Part shown: positions 1-7,773 of the stretch, piece after piece
Numbering within the stretch: the stretch's first letter is position 1
Layout: each line of letters opens with the position of its first letter
Position numbers and translations under genes: made by a program
Assembly: GCA_900318865.1 (NCBI GenBank)
Contig: ONMF01000011.1
Coordinates: 1-64,000 of the forward strand
Source: an uncultured Prevotellaceae bacterium
GTDB taxonomy: Bacteria > Bacteroidota > Bacteroidia > Bacteroidales > Muribaculaceae
DNA: 64,000 nucleotides
Reading direction: 5' to 3'
Notes under the pieces: model-generated
Seen by the model: only the letters and a program-made list of their open reading frames with translations
What the model was told of the DNA's origin: nothing
Database searches by the model: none

Positions 1-1558
1 TGGTGGTGGCTTGCACGGTGAGAGCGTCGGATGTGTTGGCGTTCTCATCCTGTGCCACGATGGTGAAGGTGTAGTCCGTTCCGGCCTTCAAGCCCGAGAC
101 GGTGTGCTCGATTTCCACACCGTTGTCGCCCTTGGCGTTGTAGGTGGCACCGTTTTGGTCGGTGATGAGATAGGTGATTTTCTCAGCCTTGTCGTCGGTG
201 GCCTTGAGTGCCACCACCACGCTCATGGCGTTGGCTTTGACCAGCTCGGCCTTGTCGAGAGTGGGCTTCACGTTGTCGTCGACAGCGGGTTTTGCCAGAT
301 AGAAGTGGTCGAGGTAGAACTCATGCTCTCCCACCAGCTCGATGCACATGTAGTTCTGTGTGAAAGCAGCGTTCTCGATGGTGACGTAGTTCCACTGGCC
401 GGGAACCAGCCCTTCGAACTCGATGGCATTGCCATAGGCGTTGTCGCCGAAGATTTTGCACTTGGTGGCGCTCATCGGATACAGGGCCACATGGGCGGTG
501 TTGTAGTCGGCGTTGGGGGCCACGGCATTCTTGGTGCGGCTGTTCATGCCGGTTCCCGTCACATGCACGGTCTTGTGGTCGTTGCCGTCAACTAAGTTCA
601 CTTCTTCGATGGCGGTGTACAGCGGGTTGGGTGCTCCGCCGCCGATGCCCCAGCCGGGGTTGTTTTCCTGCAGGCCCTTGCCGTAGGTGGCGCTGTAGAT
701 GGCAATCACATTCAGCTCCAGGTCGGTGGGCTCGGTGGCGTTGGTCGTGGGTGCGCCCATGGCCTCGGCTACTACAGTCATGGTAATGACATTCGAAGTG
801 ACACCATCCACGGTGGCCTTGATGTCGGTGGTGCCGGCGGCCTGTGCGGTGAAGACACCGTCGGCCACTGTGCCCACAGCGGGATTGGTGCTGTTCCAGG
901 TGATGGTGCCCGGAGCGAGGCGCATGCCATTTTGATCTTTGGCGATGACGTTGATGTTCACCGTGCTACCTACCGTGGGATAGGTGCTGCTTGCATCAAT
1001 GGTGAGTGTGGTCAACACCAAATTGCCCTCGTCGGGCTTGGCCAGATAGAAGTGGTCGAGATAGAACTCCGTCTCGCCCACGAGCTCGATGCACATGTAG
1101 TTCTGTGTGAAAGCTGCGCCCGTGATGGTGACGTAGTTCCACTGTTCGGGAATCAGCCCATCGAACTCGATGGCATTGGGGTAGTCATTGTCGTCGAAGA
1201 TTTTGCACTTGGTGGCATGGAACGGATACAGAGCCACATGGGCTGTGCTGTAGTCGGCGTTGGGCACACTCTTGGGGCGGCTGTTCATGCCGGTACCCAG
1301 CACATGCACGGTCTTGTGGTCACTGCCCTCCACCAGCTTCACCTCCTCAAGGGAGTTGTACAGCGGGTTGGGTGCGCCGTTGTTGATGCCCCAGCCGGGA
1401 TTGTTGTCCTGCAGTCCTTTGCCATAGAAGTCACTGTAGATGGCAATGACGTTGGCCTCGGCATCGGTGGGATCGTTGGCGTTGGCCGTGGGGGCGGTCT
1501 GTCCCCAAACTGTCAATGCTGCGAATGCAACAAGGACAAAAGTTAAAAATTTCTTCAT
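1..1558 (-). CDS. Secreted protein with duplicated carbohydrate-binding-like domain (C-terminus outside window)
   Basis: Read on the minus strand from the ATG at 1558, the frame stays open for 519 codons to the window edge. It starts with a type I signal peptide (MKKFLTFVLVAFAAL, cleavage near WGQ). Residues about 23-175 and 268-424 are two near-identical copies of one domain (VIAIYSDFYGKGLQ versus VIAIYSATYGKGLQ, then FTQNYMCIELVGE and FYLDHFYLAKP in both). A Big_2-like Ig domain lies between them (about 180-262) and an Fn3-like domain (about 428-519) follows. Domains opening with 'VIAIYSD' resemble beta-sandwich modules of Bacteroidota surface glycan proteins, so polysaccharide binding is likely but inferred. 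A TATCTTTG -7 box lies at 1627-1634 (minus). The missing C-terminus may carry a catalytic or sorting domain. Confidence 0.85.
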   Translation of the reverse strand, partial: MKKFLTFVLVAFAALTVWGQTAPTANANDPTDAEANVIAIYSDFYGKGLQDNNPGWGINNGAPNPLYNSLEEVKLVEGSDHKTVHVLGTGMNSRPKSVPNADYSTAHVALYPFHATKCKIFDDNDYPNAIEFDGLIPEQWNYVTITGAAFTQNYMCIELVGETEFYLDHFYLAKPDEGNLVLTTLTIDASSTYPTVGSTVNINVIAKDQNGMRLAPGTITWNSTNPAVGTVADGVFTAQAAGTTDIKATVDGVTSNVITMTVVAEAMGAPTTNATEPTDLELNVIAIYSATYGKGLQENNPGWGIGGGAPNPLYTAIEEVNLVDGNDHKTVHVTGTGMNSRTKNAVAPNADYNTAHVALYPMSATKCKIFGDNAYGNAIEFEGLVPGQWNYVTIENAAFTQNYMCIELVGEHEFYLDHFYLAKPAVDDNVKPTLDKAELVKANAMSVVVALKATDDKAEKITYLITDQNGATYNAKGDNGVEIEHTVSGLKAGTDYTFTIVAQDENANTSDALTVQATT

Positions 1559-1684
1559 TACTTGGTTTTTTGGTTTTAGGTTATTGAAAAATAGGTTTTC
1601 TCGTGTATGTAATCGCATTACAGGTGCAAAGATAAAGGTGCGTCATGAAAAATGAGCCAAAAAACAACTCACAAAACCTCACTT

Positions 1685-1751
1685 TTTTCAAAAACACCTC
1701 CCATTTAATGGGCACAACGGCCCCGATGCTTCCTCACAAGCCTCGGGGCCG
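1685..1751 (-). terminator. Intrinsic terminator after the PepSY-like lipoprotein gene
   Basis: On the minus strand a 9-bp stem CGGCCCCGA/TCGGGGCCG (1718-1751) is followed by a second small hairpin (CCCATT/AATGGG) and a run of T residues. It closes the operon that begins at ribE. Confidence 0.6.
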
Positions 1752-1779
1752 CCGAGTGGCATCGAAAGGGAGCGGCGTG

Positions 1780-2319
1780 TCAGTCGTCCAGGCCCAAAAA
1801 CTGCCCTGCTTTGTCAAATTTGAGTTCAAGGCCGCCTGCCAGCTCAATCTCATAGCCGGCGGGTTTCTGGTCAATCTTGGTGATGACCTTTCCCTGATAA
1901 TTGGTTTTGACATAGGTGGCGATTGCTTGGGGGACGAGTGCCGCAGGCACAGCCTTGGCGTGGCAGTCCACATTTTCCCACTGGCCGGCTTTGTCGAAGT
2001 CGACCTCGGTGCCGTCGGAAAGGGTCACGTCGTACTCAACGCCACCGAACTCGTTGTCGGTCTCAACGAACGACACCGTGGCCTGCGGGAAGTATTGCTT
2101 CAAAAAGTCGGTAATCGGGGTGGGAAGGTCGGTGGGCTTCACGGTGGGTGCAGCGGCAGCAGGTGCTGCCGCGGCCGTTGTGACACCGGTTTCCGGCGCA
2201 GCCTGTTGTGCTTGGACCGAATCGGTCAGCTGTGCGCCGCCGGCCTGGCTGCCGCCATTGTTGCACGATGTCATCGCTGCGAGAGCGGCGATGGTGAGAG
2301 TGAAGATGGTCTTTTTCAT
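1780..2319 (-). CDS. PepSY-like (DUF2874-type) lipoprotein
   Basis: The 179-residue protein has a lipoprotein signal peptide ending in MTSC (Cys19), so it is probably anchored in the periplasm or outer membrane. A low-complexity Ala/Pro/Thr linker (about 25-60) precedes two similar beta-rich units. The first contains FLKQYFPQATVSFVE, EYDVTLSDGTEVDFDKAGQW; the second IATYVKTNYQGKVITKID, YEIELAGGLELKFDKAGQF. This pattern is typical of the BLIP-like PepSY family, common and mostly uncharacterised in Bacteroidales. It lies 36 bases after the FtsX-like permease gene, so it is probably co-transcribed. A link to the ABC system is inference from position only. Confidence 0.8.
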   Translation of the reverse strand: MKKTIFTLTIAALAAMTSCNNGGSQAGGAQLTDSVQAQQAAPETGVTTAAAAPAAAAPTVKPTDLPTPITDFLKQYFPQATVSFVETDNEFGGVEYDVTLSDGTEVDFDKAGQWENVDCHAKAVPAALVPQAIATYVKTNYQGKVITKIDQKPAGYEIELAGGLELKFDKAGQFLGLDD

Positions 2320-2355
2320 TGTGAGAGTGTTTTTGTGGGGTTAATATAACGTGTG

Positions 2356-3546
2356 TTATTGCATCCACAATGCTGCCACGCGCCGGCGGATGGCCAGCAC
2401 ATTGACAGCCGTGATGAGCCCCATGATGGTCAGTGCCACCGCCATGGCCGGCAGCACACTGGCTCCTGTCACACCCAGGGCGGCCAGCGTGCCCTTGTAG
2501 TAGAGCCTTGCGGCCAGCATCAGTGCGATGGCGAGCACCAGCACAGCGGCATTGATGGCGAGCACCATCACGACGTAGGGGCGAGCCACCTGGCCCGGTG
2601 AGTAGCCGAGCAGGAGCAAGTCTTGCAGCTTGCGGGTGTTCTTTTGCAGCAGCAGGTAGATGCTGAGCATGAGCACAAAGAATGCCAGCAGAGAGATGAT
2701 GATGCCCACGGAAATCACGATGCCGATGATGAGCATCAAGAAATAGTTGGCTTTGCTCGACGACATTTTGTCGCCTGCCACCTCATAGCGGTGGCTGGTC
2801 ATGAATTGTTCGATTTTCACGTCGCCCGGGCTGCTGACCTCCACGATGAGGCGTTGCGGCAGTCGGGGCTGCCGCGTGCCGTAGCGCTCATTGGCCCAGG
2901 TCAGGAAGTCCTGTGGCACAATGACGGTGTTGAGCCTGTTGGAGAATCCCACGATGCGTCCCGGCATGTTTTCGGTGAGTCCGTTGCCGCTGAAGGTGAA
3001 CGACAGCGGAATCATTCCCGCCTGCCCCTCGCTGATGCGCGGCATGCCTTGTGTGGCTGCGAAGCCAAAGTTGTAGAGCGACAGGTAGTCGCGCGACACA
3101 ATCACCGGCACCTCGGGCCGCGCCGGGTTGAAGCCCCACTGGTCGGCATTGACATCAATAAACTCGTCGGGGATGGCCTCGAAGAAGAATTGACTGCGCA
3201 TGGCGCGCCCGCTGCCCACGCCCACTGTAGCGCTGATGGCGAAATCGCTGCTGACGAAGCGGCCCACCTGCCGGCACCACGGTTGCTGCTGCAGTGTGGC
3301 GATGGCGCTGTCGGCAAACTCGCTGCCGCTTCCCATCAAGGCACCTGTCCCGGTGATGGCACGGGTAATCACCAGGTAATCCTTGCTGATGAAGCTATCC
3401 TCGTCGGCAAAGACCGGCTTGACGTCGAGATAGAACTGCACGGCCAGGATGACGATGGTGAGGCCCACCAGGTTGGCCAGCGCGAAGCCCGTCAGCTGGG
3501 AGGCACTGACGTGCTTTCTGAGCAGTTTCCAGATGATGTTTTTCAT
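2356..3546 (-). CDS. FtsX-like ABC transporter permease
   Basis: The 396-residue protein has an N-terminal membrane helix (about 18-42), a large extracytoplasmic domain (about 45-265) and three C-terminal helices (near 268-300, 322-347 and 358-385), the FtsX/MacB topology. The helix cluster contains FVLMLSIYLLLQKNTRKLQDLLLLGYSPGQV, the 'gYs..qv' turn common in this family. Its ATG overlaps the stop of the ATPase gene by four bases (ATGA), implying translational coupling. With the upstream ATPase it should form an exporter or mechanotransmission complex in the inner membrane. The substrate cannot be told from the sequence. Confidence 0.82.
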   Translation of the reverse strand: MKNIIWKLLRKHVSASQLTGFALANLVGLTIVILAVQFYLDVKPVFADEDSFISKDYLVITRAITGTGALMGSGSEFADSAIATLQQQPWCRQVGRFVSSDFAISATVGVGSGRAMRSQFFFEAIPDEFIDVNADQWGFNPARPEVPVIVSRDYLSLYNFGFAATQGMPRISEGQAGMIPLSFTFSGNGLTENMPGRIVGFSNRLNTVIVPQDFLTWANERYGTRQPRLPQRLIVEVSSPGDVKIEQFMTSHRYEVAGDKMSSSKANYFLMLIIGIVISVGIIISLLAFFVLMLSIYLLLQKNTRKLQDLLLLGYSPGQVARPYVVMVLAINAAVLVLAIALMLAARLYYKGTLAALGVTGASVLPAMAVALTIMGLITAVNVLAIRRRVAALWMQ

Positions 3547-4187
3547 AAGGCCAGGTGTTGTGTGTCGTTCAACTTGAGGTGGTTGCCCACGCTGGTGGCG
3601 ATGATGCCGGCCCCTTGCCGTGCCGCCTCGTCGGTCACCAGTTGTGCCACGATTTGGTTGTTGGTCTCGTCGAGATGGCTCACCGGCTCGTCGAGCAGGA
3701 TGAAGTCGGCCGGCTGGCAGAGTGTGCGGATAACGGCCACGCGTTGTTGCTGCCCGATGGAGAGCCGCGCCACCGGGCTGTGAAGCTTGTCGGCGATGCC
3801 CAGTGCGTCAAAGAGCAATTCAATTTGCTGCCGGGTCTTGAAATGGGTGATGCGGTTTTTCAGCTCCACGTTCTCCAGTGCTGTGAGCTCGGGAAACAGG
3901 CGCATCTCCTGTGGCAGATAAGCGATGTGGCGGCAGCGCAGCCGGCACCAGTCGTCGATGGTGAGCGAGCGGCAGTCGCGGCCGTCGAAGGCGATGGTAC
4001 CCTCGTAGTCGTTGCGGTAACCGTAGATGTAGGCACACAGTGACGACTTTCCGGTGCCGCTCTCGGCGGCCACCAGATAGCGCATGCCGCGCTCCAGGGT
4101 GATGTGGCGCAGCCAGACGTCGCTGCCGGTGTCGGGCCTGCCGGCAAACACGGCCGGCAAGGTGTGTGATAGCTCAATTTTCTCCAT
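3543..4187 (-). CDS. ABC transporter ATP-binding protein (LolD/MacB-like)
   Basis: The 214-residue ATPase starts at the ATG at 4187. It has a Walker A motif (ESGTGKSSL, about 41-49), a Q-loop region (YLPQEMRLFPELT), the signature LSIGQQQRVAV and a Walker B FILLDEPVSH. It partners the FtsX-like permease, with an ATGA overlap at 3543-3546, and overlaps the end of the CDF gene by 14 bases. The usual H-loop histidine is not obvious: the strand after Walker B reads IIATSVGNH, with Ser where His is expected and a His a few residues later. Whether this affects hydrolysis is unknown. Confidence 0.85.
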   Translation of the reverse strand: MEKIELSHTLPAVFAGRPDTGSDVWLRHITLERGMRYLVAAESGTGKSSLCAYIYGYRNDYEGTIAFDGRDCRSLTIDDWCRLRCRHIAYLPQEMRLFPELTALENVELKNRITHFKTRQQIELLFDALGIADKLHSPVARLSIGQQQRVAVIRTLCQPADFILLDEPVSHLDETNNQIVAQLVTDEAARQGAGIIATSVGNHLKLNDTQHLAL

Positions 4188-5124
4188 GATGGTTCTTCTC
4201 ACATAGGTTTTGACCGCGGAACGGCTCCACGTGGATGTTGGTGATGGTTTGTCCCAGCAGTGCCTGCAGGCACTGCTCGATTTGTGTGGTGATGGCATGG
4301 CTCTGGGTCACCGAGAGGTCGCCGTCGACCTTGATGTGCACATCGACCACGCTCACCGTGCCGTTGCGCCGCGTGCGCAGGTTGTGGAATGCTTTCACTC
4401 CGTCCACCCGGGCTATCGTTTGACCGATTTGCTCCACTTTGTCGGCCGGAAGCGACACTTCGAGCAATTCCTTCACCGCCGGCTTGCCCAGGCGATAGGC
4501 CAGCGTGATAATCAGCCCGCTCACGATGATGGCCGCCAACGGGTCGAGCACGCGCCAGCGTTCACCCAGAAAGATGGCGCCAGCTATGCCGCCCAGCGTG
4601 GCCAGGCTGGACAGCGCGTCGCCCCGGTGGTGCCAGGCATAGGCCAGCAGCGCTTTGCTGTCGAGCCGGCGGCCCACGTGGTGGGTGTATTGAAACAATC
4701 CTTCCTTGACCACGACAGCCATCACGGCCACCACCAGCGTGAGCAGTTCGGGCCGGTCGAGCTGTGCGCCATGGATGGCGGCCCACACCTCGCTACCCCC
4801 CTCGGTGAGCAGTTCCAGGCCCACCAGCAGCATGATGATGCTGATGAGGAACGCAGTGAGCGTCTCAAACTTGCCACGGCCATAGCGGTAGTTCTCGTCG
4901 ATGCCTTTTCCGCTCACCCGCATCATGGCCAGGGCAATGGCATCGGTGCAGCAGTCGCCGATGGAATGAGCGCCGTCGGCAAGCAGGGCGGTGGAGCGCC
5001 CCCACAGGCCAAAGGCGATTTTTATCACGCTCATCACCACGTCGGTGCCCAGGCCCAGCCAGGTGCATCGCGTTTCCTGAGCGCTTCGCTCGGCGCTTGC
5101 CGTGTTAAAGTCGTGGATGTTCAT
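4174..5124 (-). CDS. Cation diffusion facilitator (CDF) metal efflux transporter
   Basis: The 316-residue protein starts at the ATG at 5124 (MNIHDF); an upstream TTG is less likely. It has six membrane helices and a C-terminal cytoplasmic domain. Metal-site motifs are visible: LLADGAHSIGDCCTDAI in helix 2 and YAWHHRGDALSSLATLGG in helix 5, giving the H/D-x3-D pairs that bind Zn2+ or a similar divalent ion. The C-terminal domain has the ferredoxin-like pattern VDVHIKVDGDLSVTQSHAI. CDF proteins exchange protons for Zn, Fe, Co or Mn; the exact metal is not predictable. It overlaps both neighbours (YfcE-like and ATPase), showing one compact operon. Confidence 0.9.
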   Translation of the reverse strand: MNIHDFNTASAERSAQETRCTWLGLGTDVVMSVIKIAFGLWGRSTALLADGAHSIGDCCTDAIALAMMRVSGKGIDENYRYGRGKFETLTAFLISIIMLLVGLELLTEGGSEVWAAIHGAQLDRPELLTLVVAVMAVVVKEGLFQYTHHVGRRLDSKALLAYAWHHRGDALSSLATLGGIAGAIFLGERWRVLDPLAAIIVSGLIITLAYRLGKPAVKELLEVSLPADKVEQIGQTIARVDGVKAFHNLRTRRNGTVSVVDVHIKVDGDLSVTQSHAITTQIEQCLQALLGQTITNIHVEPFRGQNLCEKNHHGEN

Positions 5125-5614
5125 CGTTGAGTTCAATCACTTGACAATGAGTCACATGTCCGGCATCGAGGGTGAGGGTGACCAGTGTGCGCACCTTTTG
5201 CCATCCCTGCCGCCCGGCAGCTCCCGGATTCACCACCAGCACACCCAGCGAGCGGTCGGGCATCACCTTGAGGATGTGGCTGTGGCCGCACACGAATAAT
5301 TGCGGCCTTGACAACAGCAGGCGTGAGCGGATGCCCGGTGCGTACTTTCCCGGATAGCCGCCGATGTGTGTCATCACCACCTTCACGCCCTCGGTCTCGA
5401 AAATCTCCATTTCCTTGAATCGGCGGCGCAGCGTTTGGCCGTCGGCGTTGCCGTAGACAGCCCGGAACACCGGTGCGATGGCTTCGAGCCGGTCGGCCAC
5501 GTCGTCGTTTCCGATGTCGCCGGCATGCCAAATCTCGTCGCACTGCGCAAAATGCAGTGCGAAGCGGTCGTCCCAGTAGGCGTGTGTGTCGCTGATGATG
5601 CCTATTTTTTTCAT
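5105..5614 (-). CDS. YfcE/MJ0936-type metallophosphoesterase
   Basis: The 169-residue protein starts at MKKIGIISDTH (ATG 5614, an ATGA overlap with the ribE stop). It has all calcineurin-like metal-binding motifs of the small phosphodiesterase group: DTH near residue 9, GDIGN, YGNAD, THIGG and GHSH. The length fits the YfcE family, whose members hydrolyse phosphodiesters in vitro and often have no known physiological substrate. It is placed between riboflavin synthase and a metal exporter and overlaps the next gene by 20 bases. A role in nucleotide or cofactor turnover would be inference. Confidence 0.88.
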   Translation of the reverse strand: MKKIGIISDTHAYWDDRFALHFAQCDEIWHAGDIGNDDVADRLEAIAPVFRAVYGNADGQTLRRRFKEMEIFETEGVKVVMTHIGGYPGKYAPGIRSRLLLSRPQLFVCGHSHILKVMPDRSLGVLVVNPGAAGRQGWQKVRTLVTLTLDAGHVTHCQVIELNDEHPRL

Positions 5615-6222
5615 TTTTCGCTGAATTCCATCAGCCGTGCCAGATACTTGCCGATGATGTCGAATTCCAGGTTCACGACAGTGCCCGGAACGATGGCGTG
5701 GAAATTGGTCAGCTCGTAGGTGTAGGGTATGATAGCTACCTGAAAGCTCTCGGGCTGGCTGTTGCACACGGTGAGGCTTGTTCCGTTCACGGTGACACTG
5801 CCTTTCTCCACGGTCACATAGCCCTTGCGGGCCATGGCCGGGTCCACATGATAGGAGAAGGTGTAGTAGCGCGAGCCGTCCACCTCGTCGACGGCGGTGC
5901 AAACGGCCGTCTGGTCAACATGGCCCTGCACGATGTGGCCGTCGAGCCTTCCGTTGATGAGCATGGAGCGCTCCACGTTCACCTCGTCGCCCACTTGGAG
6001 GAGCCCCAGATTGCTGCGGTCGAGCGTTTCCTGGATGGCTGTGACCGTGTAGGTGCCGTCGCCCGGCAGCTTCACCACGGTGAGGCACACGCCGTTGTGT
6101 GCCACGCTCTGGTCTATTTTCAATTCCTGCACAAAAGTGCAACTGAGCGTGATGTGCAGGTTGCCGCCGTCGCGCTCCAATGCCACCACGCGGGCGGCCT
6201 CTTCTACAATTCCTGAGAACAT
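5611..6222 (-). CDS. ribE: Riboflavin synthase alpha chain
   Basis: The 203-residue protein begins MFSGIVEEAARVV, the invariant start of this enzyme, so the ATG at 6222 is chosen over an upstream one. It consists of two lumazine-binding beta-barrel halves: the first with NGVCLTVVKL, the second (about 95 onward) with HIVQGHVDQTA and GSVTVNGTSLTV. The enzyme converts two 6,7-dimethyl-8-ribityllumazine into riboflavin and a pyrimidinedione in the cytoplasm. It is first in a six-gene minus-strand operon. A TATATTTG -7 box lies at 6251-6258, in the divergent promoter region shared with the SPOR gene. No FMN riboswitch is visible. Confidence 0.95.
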   Translation of the reverse strand: MFSGIVEEAARVVALERDGGNLHITLSCTFVQELKIDQSVAHNGVCLTVVKLPGDGTYTVTAIQETLDRSNLGLLQVGDEVNVERSMLINGRLDGHIVQGHVDQTAVCTAVDEVDGSRYYTFSYHVDPAMARKGYVTVEKGSVTVNGTSLTVCNSQPESFQVAIIPYTYELTNFHAIVPGTVVNLEFDIIGKYLARLMEFSEK

Positions 6223-6250
6223 AATCAAATAGTGGTCGGGGTTTACGGTG

Positions 6251-6258
6251 CAAATATA
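6251..6258 (-). promoter_or_regulatory. Predicted -7 box of the ribE operon
   Basis: TATATTTG on the minus strand matches the Bacteroidota -7 consensus TAnnTTTG, about 30 bases before the ribE start. No good TTTG lies at the usual upstream distance, so the call rests on the -7 box and position. Confidence 0.5.
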
Positions 6259-6277
6259 CAAATTTTGTGCGAAATAG

Positions 6278-6309
6278 TTTGTGTGTTTATGGCGAAGTGG
6301 CTAATTTTG
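6278..6309 (+). promoter_or_regulatory. Predicted promoter of the SPOR/DUF3667/AraC operon
   Basis: TTTG at 6278-6281, a 20-base spacer, and TAATTTTG at 6302-6309 match the Bacteroidota housekeeping promoter. The start site should fall near 6315, giving a leader of roughly 14 bases before the ATG at 6329. Confidence 0.7.
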
Positions 6310-6328
6310 CGTCAAACATCACTTGCCC

Positions 6329-6829
6329 ATGAAAAGATATTCACACCTGTTGACAATAGCCCTGCTGGCAATCCTGTTCTCGGCATGCCACAGCAACGAG
6401 GCGAATTACAAGGCGGCCTACGACAAAGCCCGTGCGAAGAAAACCGAGGTTGTCGACGACGAGTTCGCAGCCCTCATCAAGGCCGAGAAGCGCCGCAACC
6501 TGGAGGTGGTGAACGGCGACAGCGTGCGTGTGGAGCATGCCTACATGAATGTGACCGACGGCCAGCAGACCGACGCACTGCGCTACAATGTGGTGGTGGG
6601 CCAGTTCAAGCAGCTGTTCAACGCCCGCACCTACCGCGACCGCCTCAAGAGCGAGGGCGGCTATCCCAGCGTGCTGCTTTATGGCTCGGTGGAGCGCGAC
6701 AAGAAGTATTACGTGGTCATCAAGAGTTTCAGCGAGCTGGATGTGGCGGCGGCCTTTCTTAAAAACCTCCGCCGGCAGTCGGCTGTAAAAATCCTTGAAA
6801 CCGAGCCATGGATATTGGAGCGGTTATAA
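6329..6829 (+). CDS. SPOR-domain lipoprotein
   Basis: The 166-residue protein starts at the ATG at 6329 (MKRYSH) and has a lipoprotein signal peptide ending in FSAC (Cys20). The C-terminal part (about 85-150) is a SPOR domain: YNVVVGQFKQLFNARTYRD, then GYPSVLLYGSVERDKKYYVVIKSF. SPOR domains bind peptidoglycan strands lacking stem peptides, often at division sites. Together these features suggest a periplasm-facing envelope protein bound to the murein. The stop lies 22 bases inside the next gene, so the two are co-transcribed. Confidence 0.85.
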   Translation: MKRYSHLLTIALLAILFSACHSNEANYKAAYDKARAKKTEVVDDEFAALIKAEKRRNLEVVNGDSVRVEHAYMNVTDGQQTDALRYNVVVGQFKQLFNARTYRDRLKSEGGYPSVLLYGSVERDKKYYVVIKSFSELDVAAAFLKNLRRQSAVKILETEPWILERL

Positions 6830-7773
6830 GCGCGGCTGCGAGCCGGCTGGCAGAGTGGTGGCGCGAGTTCTGTGAGTGGCAGCGCACGCCCATGAGAAAT
6901 CCGCCGCTCTCCGAGCAGCAGGCGGTGTGCCTGAATTGCGGAGACAGCTACGACGGCGACTTCTGTCCGCGTTGCGGCCAGCCCGCCACGGCTCAGCGCT
7001 TCACCGTGGGCCATGTGATGCGTCAGGCCCTGGATGTGTGGGGGTTGGGAGGACGCAAGAGTATGCCGCGCACCATCTGGCACTTGATTTGGCGGCCCGG
7101 TTACATGATTTACGATTATCTGAAGGGGCATCGTCAGCCCTATTTCTCGCCGTTCAAGATGCTGTTTCTGGTTACGGCGGCACTCGCTGTTTTTGTCCAT
7201 ATGCAACCCGGTGCCGAGACCCAGGTCGATGCCCAGAACCATAAGCTTGATAGCTTAGAGCGCGTGGTGACAGACTTTGCCGAAAGTTATGGCAAGGAGC
7301 AGAACCGCTCGGTTAAAGAATATCAGCAATCGACACGGCGCATCATGCAGCCGGTGCGCAGCGTGGTGCATTGGTTCGACACCCACGATGTGGCGATAGC
7401 CATTTTGTTCCACCTTTCGATGACGCTGTTCGTGATGTGGATGTTCAGGAAAACTCCCCGCCTGGGCTGCGCCACCGCGGTGGAACATTTCTATGCGCAG
7501 GTGTTCATTGCGAGCCAGCTCAACATCTTCAACGCCTTGGGCGTACTGTTGATGGTTGTTTTCAGCGGGCATGCCACGGCCGACATGCCGTCCGAGCTCA
7601 CCTACGCCTTGTTCGTTCTTGACTTTAAGCAGCTTTATGGCTTCGGCTGGTGGAAGACCGCGTGGAAGACCCTGCTGGTGTTTATCCTTTACGGCATAGT
7701 GATGATTGTGCTCATTCTCTTGTCGGTACTCTGCATGATGTTTGGCTCCGTGGCATTGATTACACCTGCATGA
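6808..7773 (+). CDS. DUF3667 membrane protein with zinc ribbon
   Basis: The 321-residue protein has a cytoplasmic zinc-ribbon near residues 44-60 (CLNCGDSYDGDFCPRCGQP, two CxxC pairs). Next come the conserved DUF3667 segments (GLGGRKSMPRTIWHLIWRPGYMIYDYLKGHRQPYFSPFKMLFL) and about five membrane helices. The function of DUF3667 proteins is unknown; they are frequent in Bacteroidota. The start (ATG 6808) lies inside the end of the SPOR gene, and its stop overlaps the AraC-type gene by ATGA, so all three should be translated from one mRNA. A coupled role in sensing envelope state is a guess from this arrangement. Confidence 0.85.
   Translation: MDIGAVISAAASRLAEWWREFCEWQRTPMRNPPLSEQQAVCLNCGDSYDGDFCPRCGQPATAQRFTVGHVMRQALDVWGLGGRKSMPRTIWHLIWRPGYMIYDYLKGHRQPYFSPFKMLFLVTAALAVFVHMQPGAETQVDAQNHKLDSLERVVTDFAESYGKEQNRSVKEYQQSTRRIMQPVRSVVHWFDTHDVAIAILFHLSMTLFVMWMFRKTPRLGCATAVEHFYAQVFIASQLNIFNALGVLLMVVFSGHATADMPSELTYALFVLDFKQLYGFGWWKTAWKTLLVFILYGIVMIVLILLSVLCMMFGSVALITPA

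Noticed and set aside
6223-6328. FMN riboswitch upstream of ribE
   Set aside because: The leader is too short and lacks the conserved paired elements.
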